In this document: piece after piece, positions 53,753-63,478 of the stretch
Layout of the letters: each line of letters opens with the position of its first letter
How positions within the stretch are numbered: position 1 is the first letter of the stretch
Origin: Enoplolaimus lenunculus
Taxonomy: Eukaryota; Nematoda; Enoplea; Enoplida; Thoracostomopsidae
DNA: 64,000 nt
Direction of reading: 5' to 3'
Assembly: GCA_030248215.1 (NCBI GenBank)
Contig: JASANG010001574.1
Location: 1-64,000 of the forward strand
Notes under the pieces: generated by a model
Seen by the model: only the letters and a program-made list of their open reading frames with translations
Database searches by the model: none
What the model was told of the DNA's origin: nothing
Made by a program: the position numbers and the translations under genes

Positions 53753-54432
53753 TTTGTAGTATATACCCAATGCAATGTTTATCAGCCAATTCAATTTTTT
53801 CGAAAAAACCAATCGTGCCGTAGTATTATATATTCTTTTTTAAAATATTTCGTTTCGCTTGTAAATTTCAAATTTACTGCTTGGTTTTTACGTTAGGCGC
53901 AGTGATTATAGACTTTCACAAGTGGCTATTTATACGGAAACAATCTAACGAACAAAATAGCGGAACGAAAAGATGTAACCTATATAGACCAGCAAGAGAT
54001 CATAATGTTTTAATTTTAAGCATAATTAAATGCAAATACGAGTACAAAATATACAGCGGCGGATACAGGAGTTTTTGACGGGGGCGGAGTGGGGTGGGGA
54101 ATATTAAGAAACGTAAAAATTGTAAGGTAGAGGAGACCTTATCACGTTCTTGCTTGTAGATTCAGCAAAACAGTATGGAAATTTTATAGCACTAATAGTA
54201 GAAATATATAAGAACAGTAAATTTTGCGAGTCTATATGATCGTTTGTTTTTAATGAAAACAATTTCGCAATTGCTTGTGAGATGAAACATTAATGCGGAC
54301 AGTTCGCGCGTGCAAACTTGCAATATTGCAAACAATATTGCAAAAAAGCAATCACGCAAAGGTAAATCCGATGCTGTTCCAACGCGGAATCCTTTTCTGA
54401 AAAACTATTCAATTGCAACCACGCAACAGTTT

Positions 54433-57400
54433 TTACAAAAGCTCGATTGTTCTAAGTACATTTTCTGGTCGAATCTCCAACTTTGCAACCGTTCCGTGTC
54501 CGAAAGGATATGAAACAGCACCATCAATAGTAAGTATGCCACCTGAAACAGATGTACTGTCTAAACCAAAGAAAATAATCGCTAAGGTTTAATTTCTCTT
54601 CTGAGATATCCTGCTTAGTACAGGGAACAAAAATCAATCTCTGGCACCGGCTCCGGTATAATTTATGCCCGTGGTTTTGGTAATTCAAATAGTGACGTTT
54701 TTCGCATTTTTGCATATGCTATGGTTTTTGCGCAGTAACGTTGTAAATTTACGACAATTTTGAATGCTTTGTCTAACGAGATTACTCAAGAATAAAGTTT
54801 AAACACGAATTTTTTTACAATATTACCTCCGTCACCAACGGTCACACCCTGCTATATTCACGTTCGTCCGCTTCGAACATTTAAATTTATGAAAAAATAT
54901 GTACGACCCTCTCCCGAAACGAAATGCTCACAACGCCCATGTATTACACAACATTTTGAATTGCGTAAGTCGAGTACCTGAACTCCTTGAAGACACTTCA
55001 ATTGTCGAATAACTGAACCCGCGTGGAGTAAACTGAGGAAATGTATCGTTGCACACAATATCGCGAATCATAAACGCCATTCCTGAAAACAATAACCAAT
55101 ACAATTGATTTATATTGTCTAATGGGATATGGCTTACTGTAACACAACCATGCCATCCTTTATCCTTACAATTGAATGTTTTCCCATCCACCACTTTCTT
55201 AAATCGATCCATATTCCAAAGGGTCGAATAGCCTTATATTGTTACTACGTTCAAACATACCAAAATTTTGTTTTAGAGAAGGCCCTATTTCATACATATA
55301 TACACTTACTAAACTATTGGGGTCCACAGCCAGTTTGATCCCTCCTTTTGCTGCGCCAGTAACCCAAACCGTGCATAGTGACAACAGCACTAGTAACGCA
55401 TGCAGTGCACCTGGTTAAAACAACACTAAGGGTGGCGTTATATACTTTTCATGACATCCGGCGCCATCCGTCACCATGCGGTGCCGTAAGTCAGCATGCG
55501 GTGCCGTAAGTCAGCATCCGGCGCTGTTCGTCGCCACCCGGCGTTGTCCGTTGCTGTCCGGCACCTTACCACAACGCACGCGTATTAACGCATGGTACAG
55601 GATAACAATTTACAACCAAAAATTTTTTATGTGCGGCGTCATCTGACTAGTATAGCGTCAACCTTACTTGTATCGGCAGGATCATACATAACTCCATCGC
55701 TATATCGTTTGCAGACTGTATCAATAAAGCTTGGGTTATCAATCGGCAATGACATTGCTAACTCTTGATTTACTGAAATTATTTAGTATAGATTTTGAAC
55801 AAATTCAAATCGACTATAATTAGAGGCGAATCCAGCCAGAGGCTGTAGCCCTAATGCAGAAAATTTGTGCAAATTTTTACTTTTTGGTATTCATGCAATC
55901 CTGTCGGAAGTCAGGGATCACTCTTGTTCCCAAGCCGATACAAAACCAAAATTTTGTATTCGTAACTGTCAACAAAATGGCTTCTGACTATAACGCAACT
56001 GATTTAGAGCTCGTTATTATCTGTGCATATAAAGAAAGCAATCGCGGGTTTTGATTTAGTTGTAACGAAAAAATTAAACGTTTCTATATTTTTTGCACTT
56101 TGCTGAAAATAATTACTACGCGGAAGCGGCCTATTATCAAAAATAGTTTTTAAATTTTAAAACCAACGCGCATTATCGGCTATAAGGAAACACCTCGACC
56201 ATTGCCCTCTCCCCCCACCACGTCACAAAATCATTTTGCGTACACCGCTGTCAGCGAACTATCAACTCATTTTTTATAAAAAGACATTTTGCAGTTAAAA
56301 TTGCATGAACTTGCTCGTTTTGTTCCATTATGTATATTGCGTCCCTGTATGTGGCTCCTCCCGTTTGTCGATTGGCTGATGCAGTTGAGCCAATGAGATA
56401 GTGCAAGTTTGAGCCTTATAACTCGCTAGCAAGAAATGATTAACGCATATATGTGTATAAATAGATATATATAATATATAATATATGCATATATTATGAT
56501 ATCGCAAACCGTATATGCCCCCGTGATTTAAGTTTTGAAATGACATTCAAATTAATAAAATATAACTCTACAATCATAGTATGAACTAAATGCCAATAAA
56601 ATAAAAACGTACCAATTTGAGCAACTTCAGCTACGGTTTCGTATGAAATTTGATTACCACTCAAGTACCAGCTCCTGCTTCCAGTACCTGTGCATACCGT
56701 TAATCCACTGCTTTTTTGCTTTACAAAGCAAGCACCGTCTACAGAAAGCTCATAATAAGAAGTCCTGAAATATAAAATAGATTTATTGCTGCGTTTTTAA
56801 GCGTATTGCAATTCCCTGAGCAACCGCAACACATCACAGGTGAAACCAACCATGACCTATAGCGACGGCAGTTACCCGAAAAAAGACTGAAGAAATAACA
56901 AACTGCACCTTCGAAAAATTAGCGTTTCTAATCGGAAATCACTCCGTGCGCTGGTTACATTCTTATTTACACAAAATGTACTCAGTTGCATACTCTTGTC
57001 TAAAAGTATTATGCACCCTTGATAAGTGAAATTAAAGTGATCATAAACAAACCTGGCGGATGAAAAATCACCAATAAATACTTCGTTCAACGATAGCGTT
57101 CGAAGCACTTTTGTAGTTACAGTTTGATCTGTTGTATCGAAATTGGTTTTGCCATTTGATGATTTATTTCCGTTGATAAAACTGGATATAAATCGTTCTT
57201 TTTTCGAAGAATCACACAATTTGAGGTATATCGGAAGGTCTGCTTTGATCGGTGAACCGTTTTCTTGAGATTTTGTTCGAGGAGTACTACTTTTGAATCT
57301 GTTGAGCCAATAACTCGGGCTTGATAAACAGCTCCATCGCGTGCCACGACATTGTTGACGCGGAAGTGTACATTCAGGGTATAGCAGCTAAAATAGATTT

Positions 57401-60400
57401 TCAGCATAAAAACTCGAGAAGTTATACCGTTTTGTACCAATGGCACTGTTAGGATTTACTTGCGGATGGGTACAACCGACCTCATCTCGAATAAAATTCT
57501 TTTTGACCTTTAAGATCCTGAAGGTTATTCCAAAGCCTATTAAAAGTTTTTCTGTTCTTTAATGTCGATCTACAACTTTTGGGACGAGATATATCCATCT
57601 ATCTCTTCCCCATCGTATATGCCTCCGTTCTACCTGTAGCATCATGAAGGTTATAGCGAAAACCTGTTAAAAAGCTTTTTGTTTTCTTTGATGCCTTTCT
57701 ACAAATTTCGGAACGGGATATATCTCCTCTATCTCTACCCACTGCATATGCTCCTGTTTTGTGCTGTAATTTGTTGTCAACTGTAAAAATTATAGCTGAT
57801 TTCCATTTGCCCGCCGAAAATATTTTGGACATCCTAGAAAATTCCAACCTTGCTTGTAAGTCAACGAAAGCCCTTGTATTCACCTCCTGAAATGTTTTTA
57901 GCCACTCCTAGCAACGGTGCACTAGCTACGGGCCTGTAAACACACCTTGACCTGCCCGTAGAGCTAGACTGATTTTAACGAAATTAAGCAAACCACCTTT
58001 TCATCAGTAAATTCAATTGGATGCATGTTTTGCGATTCTCCTGTCAGCGTTATTTGAATGCGCTGTCTCCATTTCCACCTATAATTTGCAAGAATTGTCG
58101 ATTTGGCTAAAAAGTCGTTTCCGTGTAACGATCGCGAGGCTCAAAAAATTGTCGTGTTGACTGTTTAGTTGCATTGACACTAATTTTAACACGACAATTG
58201 TGTGCCAGCACAGCTACAAGTTTTGAGATCTTAGTTGTTTTTATTCTTTAATACCTGCACGCCAAAATTGTGTTTAATACAAAACAATGCTTACAAAAGA
58301 GTTGGCCAATGTTACTTTTAGGGCCGTAACAGTAGACGAAGCATATTCTTAAGCCTAAGCCTAATCGTTGAAAAAGTGTATTCATAAGCCTAAGGAAAAA
58401 ATGTAGTCTAGAATTTAGAACGGCCGTAAACGTAAACCCGTTCCCACAAACCAATAAAGTTAATAGAGTACGCCAAATTCAAAAATTCAAATTTTAGACA
58501 AATTTATTGCGTATCATTAAAAACCCCATTCGGTGCAAATTTTTTTTTCAAACCTGAATTATTCATAAGCCTAAGGAAAAAATGTAGTCTAGAATTTAGA
58601 ACGGCCGTAAACGTACACCCGTTCCCACAAACCAATAAAGTTAATAGAGTACGCCAAATTCAAAAATTCAAATTTTAGACAAATTTATTGCGTATCATTA
58701 AAAACCCCATTCGGTGCAAAAAATTTTTTCAAACCTGAATTATTCATAAGCCTAAGGAAAAAATGTAGTCTAGAATTTAGAACGGCCGTAAACGTACACC
58801 CGTTCCCACAAACCAATAAAGTTAATAGAGTACGCCAAATTCAAAAATTCAAATTTTAGACAAATTTATTGCGTATCATTAAAAACCCCATTCGGTGCAA
58901 AAAATTTTTTCAAACCTGAATTATTCATAAGCCTAAGGAAAAAATGTAGTCTAGAATTTAGAACGGCCGTAAACGTACACCCGTTCCCACAAACCAATAA
59001 AGTTAATAGAGTACGCCAAATTCAAAAATTCAAATTTTAGACAAATTTATTGCGTATCATTAAAAACCCCATTCGGTGCAAAAAATTTTTTTCAAACCTG
59101 AATTGGCCTTTAAGCAATTTATCAAATACAGAACCAACGTTTTTAAGTGGAATGCACCAGCTCATCGCGTACTGATTGTTTTGGCAACTGAAATAATCAG
59201 AATAAGTAGGCCAGTGGCGGAAATAGGAAAGATAGTGCAGATGCGTTCCCAACCCAGCACTGCCATGCCGAAAACTTTGTAATGTGAATGGTTCATCTGA
59301 AGCTTACAATGTGTTTTCTTGCCAAATAGCTAAAAAACATACGGCCCAGTTACAACCCGAATTCAAAAATTTTGAACCTTTGGCGCAATTTGTCCATCAT
59401 AAAATATCAACCCCCCGCCCATGGGAAAATCCAAACTATGCCATTGAAATAGCGATATGTTGCGGTACGGGTTTACGGAGATTTCTGTGACTTTCTTCAA
59501 TGAAGTCTGCTGCTTTTATTTCAAAACGAACCTTTTTGGAAAACCTGTTTCAAAAGCTGAATGGCTGTTCAGTTGATTTACAACTGCGAGACTTAAAATT
59601 CCAGAAATGCCGTCATTTCATTGGCGAAAACGGTCACCAATTGTTACCGTACACAAATATCCGGTCACAGCATGGTTACATAGCAACACAGAAACAATCA
59701 CTGATTTCGATTATTTAGTATGTACGTAAAAATTAGCTAGAACGGTATCCACGCATCCTTAAAACAACTTTTTAATAGACTAAATATGCCCAACGTTTTT
59801 AATTAATAATTTTGCACAAACTATCAATGCGTTATATTATTAAAGCTGAAACACTCCACATACGTATTTCGGGTTGCGTTCCAGTCGATTTTTATACACG
59901 TACGTGGCATGCAAATTAGATAGTAAAATGTCGGAGTTGCAAATGCTGCGACCATTTTGACTAGTTTTAGATTTACTGAAAAAACTAAATTCGAATTTAA
60001 ACCAGAAAAAGCACGCTTACCAGGGAGCATCATGAATGTGTGAACATATTCCGAACAACGGGATACGCGACATGCCTTCAATTTGTGATGCTGCAAGCAA
60101 GAAAGTTCCGTCGCCTCCAACTGCAAGTACGGCGTCACCCCATTCAAACGATGCATTGCAAATATCCCACACGCGGATCACTTTGTACGCTATGTTTCTT
60201 CCACTTAAATATAAACTGCATAAAAAATATTTTCGCACTGTAAAATGCAAACAAGTGTAAGCAATTAATTCAAAAAATCGAAAATAATTGTTTCTACGAA
60301 TGTTGTGTACTGTTTAAAAATTAATTTTAAAATAAAAAATAGCTAAGTTTACTACTGCTAAGTTACATAATCTTTTCTTAGTAATTCGGGCCAACGTATA

Positions 60401-62507
60401 GAGCAAGACCGTAACAGTAGTTATAAGCATATTCCTAAACCTAAGGCTAAGCGAAAAAATGAGCTTAAGCCTAAGCCAAAGCCTATGTTATGTAACAATT
60501 AGTCTAAAGCTTAAGTTTACTCAATTGCAGTCTAACAGAAAACCGTCCCGCCCCTGAACTTTACACAGGCCGTAATTTCAGTTCAAATATTTCGCTATGA
60601 CAGCAATGGTGGCTACAATACGAAGTGTTGTTTCTAGCACAACCATTAAAATTTGACTTTTAAATCAAGTATGTTTAGTGATACCTAATTTTTGTTCTAA
60701 TATAGCAACTCATAGAAATGCAAAAACATGTTGCTGATTACATCTACAGTTAGCAAATATTTCTGTGAAAGTGTAATGAAATTTATGGACGTTACCCATG
60801 GCAGATAAGAGTCCAACAATACCACAATTGAACAAAGAAGTTGCAAAATGCATAGTTGTTAAAAGCTGCAACAGCCGACGCTCAGGGCACTGCTATCGGA
60901 TCCTTGTACATTTCATTCGCACAGGTTTCAAAACTTTAAGAGTTAGCATATGTTTCCGTCAAAATTAAGCTTGAGTATGCAACATTAAACTTGGAATTCT
61001 TACCGTAATTCTTCACATATTACACGCAAATACTTTTGGTGTTGATGATGTCGTGATACCAAATCATTAACATCAAGGCCTTTTTTGATTAGCTGAAATC
61101 ATTCAGTCACGTACTCGGGCCTGTAGCCAAGGCTAGCCAGAAGGGGCTGAGCCCATGGCGAAATTTTAGCCAATTTTTTTAACCTTGCTTGTAAGTGAAC
61201 AAAAACAGCCCCCGTTAGAAAGGAGAGCTAGTTACAGGCCTGCACGTACTGAACTCAAATGATGCGTTGCAATCAACGAGTATTTTAGCCAGTAATAGTT
61301 TCTTATGATAGCAAAACAACTATTAATATATAAAAAATGTAATCCAAAATTGATAAACTACAACCTGCATCTTTTCTGTGTTTCGATGTGCCACAATTAT
61401 TTTGGAACTGCGAAATCACAGCACGCCAAATAAATGTAAATTTGTACACAACATAAAATTAAAAGTATTCGCTTAGAAACCGAAGTTTATAGCAAGTATT
61501 GTCAGCTAAACAAAGTGAAAACGTCTTGAAATTTGTGAATTGAACTACCTCAACCAAACTAATTTTATGTTGTTCGATTCTGAATTTTATACAAATATAT
61601 TTTTTTAAGCAATACGTAAACATTCACTTATTACACTGCAAAAAATGGTGAGTCAAATTGACTCTCTCCGAGATAGGCTTTTCCTGACTACACAAACTGA
61701 GTCAAAACTCGACTCCGTTAGTCAAATTGAGTCGAATTTGACTCACCATTTTTTACAGTGTAGGGAAGTGTCCATTATTGTAAAATTTAAAACTACAAAG
61801 GCTCTTTTTTCGATTTTTTGTCTCTCAACGATGACGGGTTCATTTTGAAATAAATCATAATGCGAAATTCTTGAAAAGTCATTTCTTCAGCAAAAATGTT
61901 TTGGTAAAAACAAAAAGAAATTGTGTTTATTTGTAAGAAAATCAATGTATAATCAACGCAATTTACCTGAGCTAACAGAACTATTTAGTATGGAACTTAA
62001 TGCTACCGTTATAGAGACCTTGTATTATGGGGCTTGTGGCCCATGTATAGAACAGGTCCGGAACGTTTTTCAACGGGACTGTAATAGAGTAAGCTTAAGC
62101 TTTAGAGTAAGTTTTGTGCTTATGTTAAGGCTTAGGTTTAGGCTTAGGTATTGGCTCATTCGTACGCTTAGGCTCAAGCTTAGGCTTAGGCTCAGGATTA
62201 GATTTAGGCCCAGGCTTAGGCTTAGGCTTAGGAATATGCTTATACTACTGTTCAGGCTCCGTTCTATACATTGACCGGGCTTGTAATATGGACATGAAAC
62301 GCAATTCGAAGGGATTCATTTCGAACACCCTTCCATAGCGAAGCGCACGCAACGTACGTGATCTTGAAGCTGCTGACTTGAATAATGCGGCCGGGTTTTC
62401 TCTTCAAATTCGTACCGGGATAGCTTTGATACAATAAGAATTTTTTGGAATGAACTGAACGCCGGACTTGTGCCAATATTCGTGGCAAATGCTGTTGACG
62501 CAGTAAC
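54433..62507 (-). CDS. NADK2: Mitochondrial-type NAD kinase 2, ten exons; first exon missing
   Basis: ATP-dependent phosphorylation of NAD to NADP, in mitochondria for this family. Exons in order: 62507-62358, 61092-61004, 60215-60021, 59187-59098, 58078-57997, 57387-57053, 56764-56613, 55772-55668, 55082-54978, 54542-54433 (stop TAA). All ten join in phase and give about 470 residues; human NADK2 has 442. Landmarks: ILIVSKLSRYEFEEK, LVSRHHQHQK, nucleotide-binding AVGGDGTFLLAAS, FRWKWRQRI, LSLNEVFIG (conserved NE), SYYELSVDG, KQKSSGLTVCTGTGS, and C-terminal TIDGAVSYPFG. All three kinase motifs (GGDGT, NE, TGTGS) are intact. The extra length is a low-complexity linker in the 335-bp exon. The mitochondrial presequence and start Met must lie upstream of 62507. 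Confidence 0.95.
55435..55680. repeat. GC-rich GCCGTAAGTCAGCATGCGG element in a NADK2 intron
   Basis: Five or more degenerate units of about 22 bp (GTGCCGTAAGTCAGCATGCG twice nearly perfect), then a tail TGCGGCGTCATCTGACTAG. It ends close to the NADK2 exon at 55668-55772. Confidence 0.7.
57053..57387 (-). CDS. NADK2: NADK2: long variable-linker exon
   Basis: The exon starts LLYPECTLPRQQC and ends LSLNEVFIGDFSSAR. The last part is the family's conserved NE region. The roughly 90 residues before it are Ser/Lys/Asn-rich and longer than the matching part of vertebrate NADK2. A second frame is also open across the exon, but only this one joins both neighbouring exons in phase and contains the NE motif. 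Confidence 0.85.
58304..59104. repeat. Four-copy 181-bp tandem array in a NADK2 intron, built partly from a hexamer MITE
   Basis: Near-identical units start at 58380, 58561, 58742 and 58923. A left MITE end (58304-58379, GGCCAATGTTAC start) appears once. Each unit consists of the right part of that MITE (from ATTCATAAGCC to CGGCCGTAAACGT), about 120 bp of intron, and the last seven bases of NADK2 exon 5 with its 5' splice site. The units read as recent duplications: only scattered base changes and one poly-T length change are seen. Confidence 0.92.
59098..59187 (-). CDS. NADK2: NADK2: exon ending at the 181-bp array
   Basis: Ninety bases encoding CQNNQYAMSW, CIPLKNVGSV and FDKLLKGQF. It corresponds to the vertebrate HLCLPVRYTHSFPEALQKFYRGEFR segment, and the next exon continues exactly with WKWRQRI. 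The acceptor is TTATTTCAG and the donor is CAATTCAG followed by GTTTGA. Its last seven bases and the donor are copied three more times in the tandem array downstream. Confidence 0.88.
60021..60215 (-). CDS. NADK2: NADK2: GGDGT exon
   Basis: Encodes LYLSGRNIAY through AVGGDGTFLLAASQI to the residues FGICSHIHDAP. The acceptor is TTATGCAG and the donor is GTAAGC. The GGDGT phosphate-binding loop is intact. The segment after FGI, which in vertebrate NADK2 reads NTDP followed by ERSEGH, is not conserved here and spans the junction to the next exon. Confidence 0.9.
60389..60571 (+). mobile_element. TTAGGC-hexamer MITE in a NADK2 intron
   Basis: Starts GGCCAACGTATAGAGCAAGA and ends GAACTTTACACAGGCC. 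The flanks GTAATTCG/GTAATTTC match at 6 of 8. It lies between NADK2 exons 3 and 4. Confidence 0.83.
61116..61242. mobile_element. CAGGCCTGTA-ended MITE beside NADK2 exon 3
   Basis: 127-bp element with ends CGGGCCTGTAGC and (inverted) CAGGCCTGTAAC, flanked by a perfect 8-bp duplication CACGTACT (61108-61115 and 61243-61250). An 8-bp duplication with CAGG-type ends fits the hAT superfamily. The interior contains AACCTTGCTTGTAAGT, shared with partial copies at about 10,900-10,990, 28,800-28,900 and 57,825-57,945. It lies just upstream of the exon 3 acceptor. Confidence 0.85.
61634..61763. mobile_element. Short TACACTGCAAAAA MITE in a NADK2 intron
   Basis: 130-bp internally deleted copy with ends TACACTGCAAAAAATGGTGA and (inverted) TACACTGTAAAAAATGGTGA. 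It lies between NADK2 exons 2 and 3. Confidence 0.84.
62038..62276 (-). mobile_element. Longest TTAGGC-hexamer MITE copy, in a NADK2 intron
   Basis: 239 bp with a perfect duplication GGGCTTGT (62030-62037, 62277-62284). The interior holds a long, nearly regular run of GGCTTA hexamers, including four uninterrupted near the right end. It lies between NADK2 exons 2 and 3. Confidence 0.9.
62358..62507 (-). CDS. NADK2: NADK2: first recognised exon
   Basis: Fifty codons, VTASTAFATN to SSQQLQDH. It begins after GTTTTAG and ends before the strong donor GTACGT. The second half matches the family's RVVVVAKTTRYEFE region. The first 20 residues are Ser/Thr/Ala-rich, without acidic residues, and could be the tail of a targeting peptide. 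It starts in phase 0. Confidence 0.9.
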
Positions 62508-63279
62508 CTAAAACATAACGAGCAACTCTTAAAATTGGCAATGCGAACGATGTATAAATAAATATAGCCTATTTTTAAAAAATATTCCATTACCTTGTCA
62601 AATGTTCAATAGTATATTTAGCGGTTAAGCCAATAAGCAGTACCACCTAATCATCGCAATTAAAAATAATTAGAACGTATCTACGCTATTTTAACGCTTT
62701 CTTGTCGAAAATGAATTCATTTGATCAAAAAATGGTGTGATAAAATTGCTTGTTTTCTGAATTAGCTGCCAGCTGCGCTAGAAGCAATTTTTTCCTTTCC
62801 TTTGTCGAGACAACTAAAATGTCGGGAAACTTTTCAGTTCAGTTTTCGTAGCCTATATCCGTATTACAGTTGATAACAAATATTTTACTTTTTTGTTGCA
62901 GGGAGTAAGTAAACAATATTTCAACTGAAATATATCCAACTAATTGCGCGTGGAGTTAAACTAACGACCCCAGTTACTATCTCGAATCGTTCCAGAGTGT
63001 AAAGCGCTAAAACCGAATGCACCAGACAATGACCCGTATTTTCAAATGCGAATAGCACCTAGCACCAATTGATTGATCGTGTAACTTCCAAACCAGAAAA
63101 TACCGGGCTCAAATTTCAGCACATTTTTCGCATATAATTTGTCCTACTACTGTACCAATTTGTCGTTCAACCAGTGTAACAGTTAGTGAGTTTGAAAACC
63201 TGTTACTAACTGTTGACATTTGCGATACACATCTGCGAATACGGGCCTATATCTTGAAACGTACAATCATCTCACACAC
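62508..63279. other. Non-coding stretch upstream of NADK2 exons
   Basis: Presumed intron or 5' flank of NADK2. I found no convincing first exon and no repeat-family copy. Confidence 0.4.
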
Positions 63280-63478
63280 CTCACTATTATCGTTCGTTTG
63301 TCTTGCGGCATCCGAGTTTTCTTCTACACAACTGTTGCCGCCCATGCCAGCACTCAACCGGAAGTTATTATTCAGATCTCTGACAGCGTCAAGTTCATCT
63401 GTATCGCTCGTTCCGCCGCAAGTGAGATGAGATTTATTTAGTTCACAGTTTGAATCATTTAGCATTGTGCTTGAATCG
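63280..63478 (-). CDS. Unassigned exon-like stretch
   Basis: Open in one frame for 66 codons between an AG acceptor (GTATCAG) and a good donor (GAG, then GTGTGTGAG). It contains an internal Met after DSST. The product is hydrophilic and acidic, rich in Asn, Asp and Ser, with no transposon similarity to the rest of the window. Its donor is phase 0, which would fit NADK2 exon 62507-62358, but the sequence does not look like a mitochondrial presequence. It may instead belong to a gene lying beyond the right edge. Confidence 0.4.

Larger units (their letters stand above)
50300..54432. other. Stretch between PAFAH1B homologue and NADK2
   Basis: Should contain the first exon of the PAFAH1B homologue, which I did not find. 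Holds the direct-repeat pair, the tRNA-like fragment, a partial hexamer MITE (about 52,680-52,830), CTCCGGCT-rich sequence (53,310-53,530), the 24-bp array, and a CAGCGGCGGATAC element end near 54,055. Confidence 0.45.

Noticed and set aside
57117-57446. Long minus ORF read as RVNNVVARDGAVYQ
   Set aside because: This frame neither joins the neighbouring NADK2 exons nor contains the conserved LSLNEVFIG. The other open frame does both.
58380-59104. CRISPR-like or satellite array
   Set aside because: The units are contiguous 181-bp duplications without spacers and are explained by a MITE plus an exon end. This is eukaryotic DNA.
62100-62260. Internal telomere remnant
   Set aside because: The hexamers lie between inverted ends with a perfect 8-bp duplication, so a mobile element explains them better than a telomere fusion.
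61921-62274. 117-codon Arg/Leu-rich ORF
   Set aside because: Most of it runs through the GGCTTA hexamer MITE; the apparent repeats in the protein reflect the DNA repeat.
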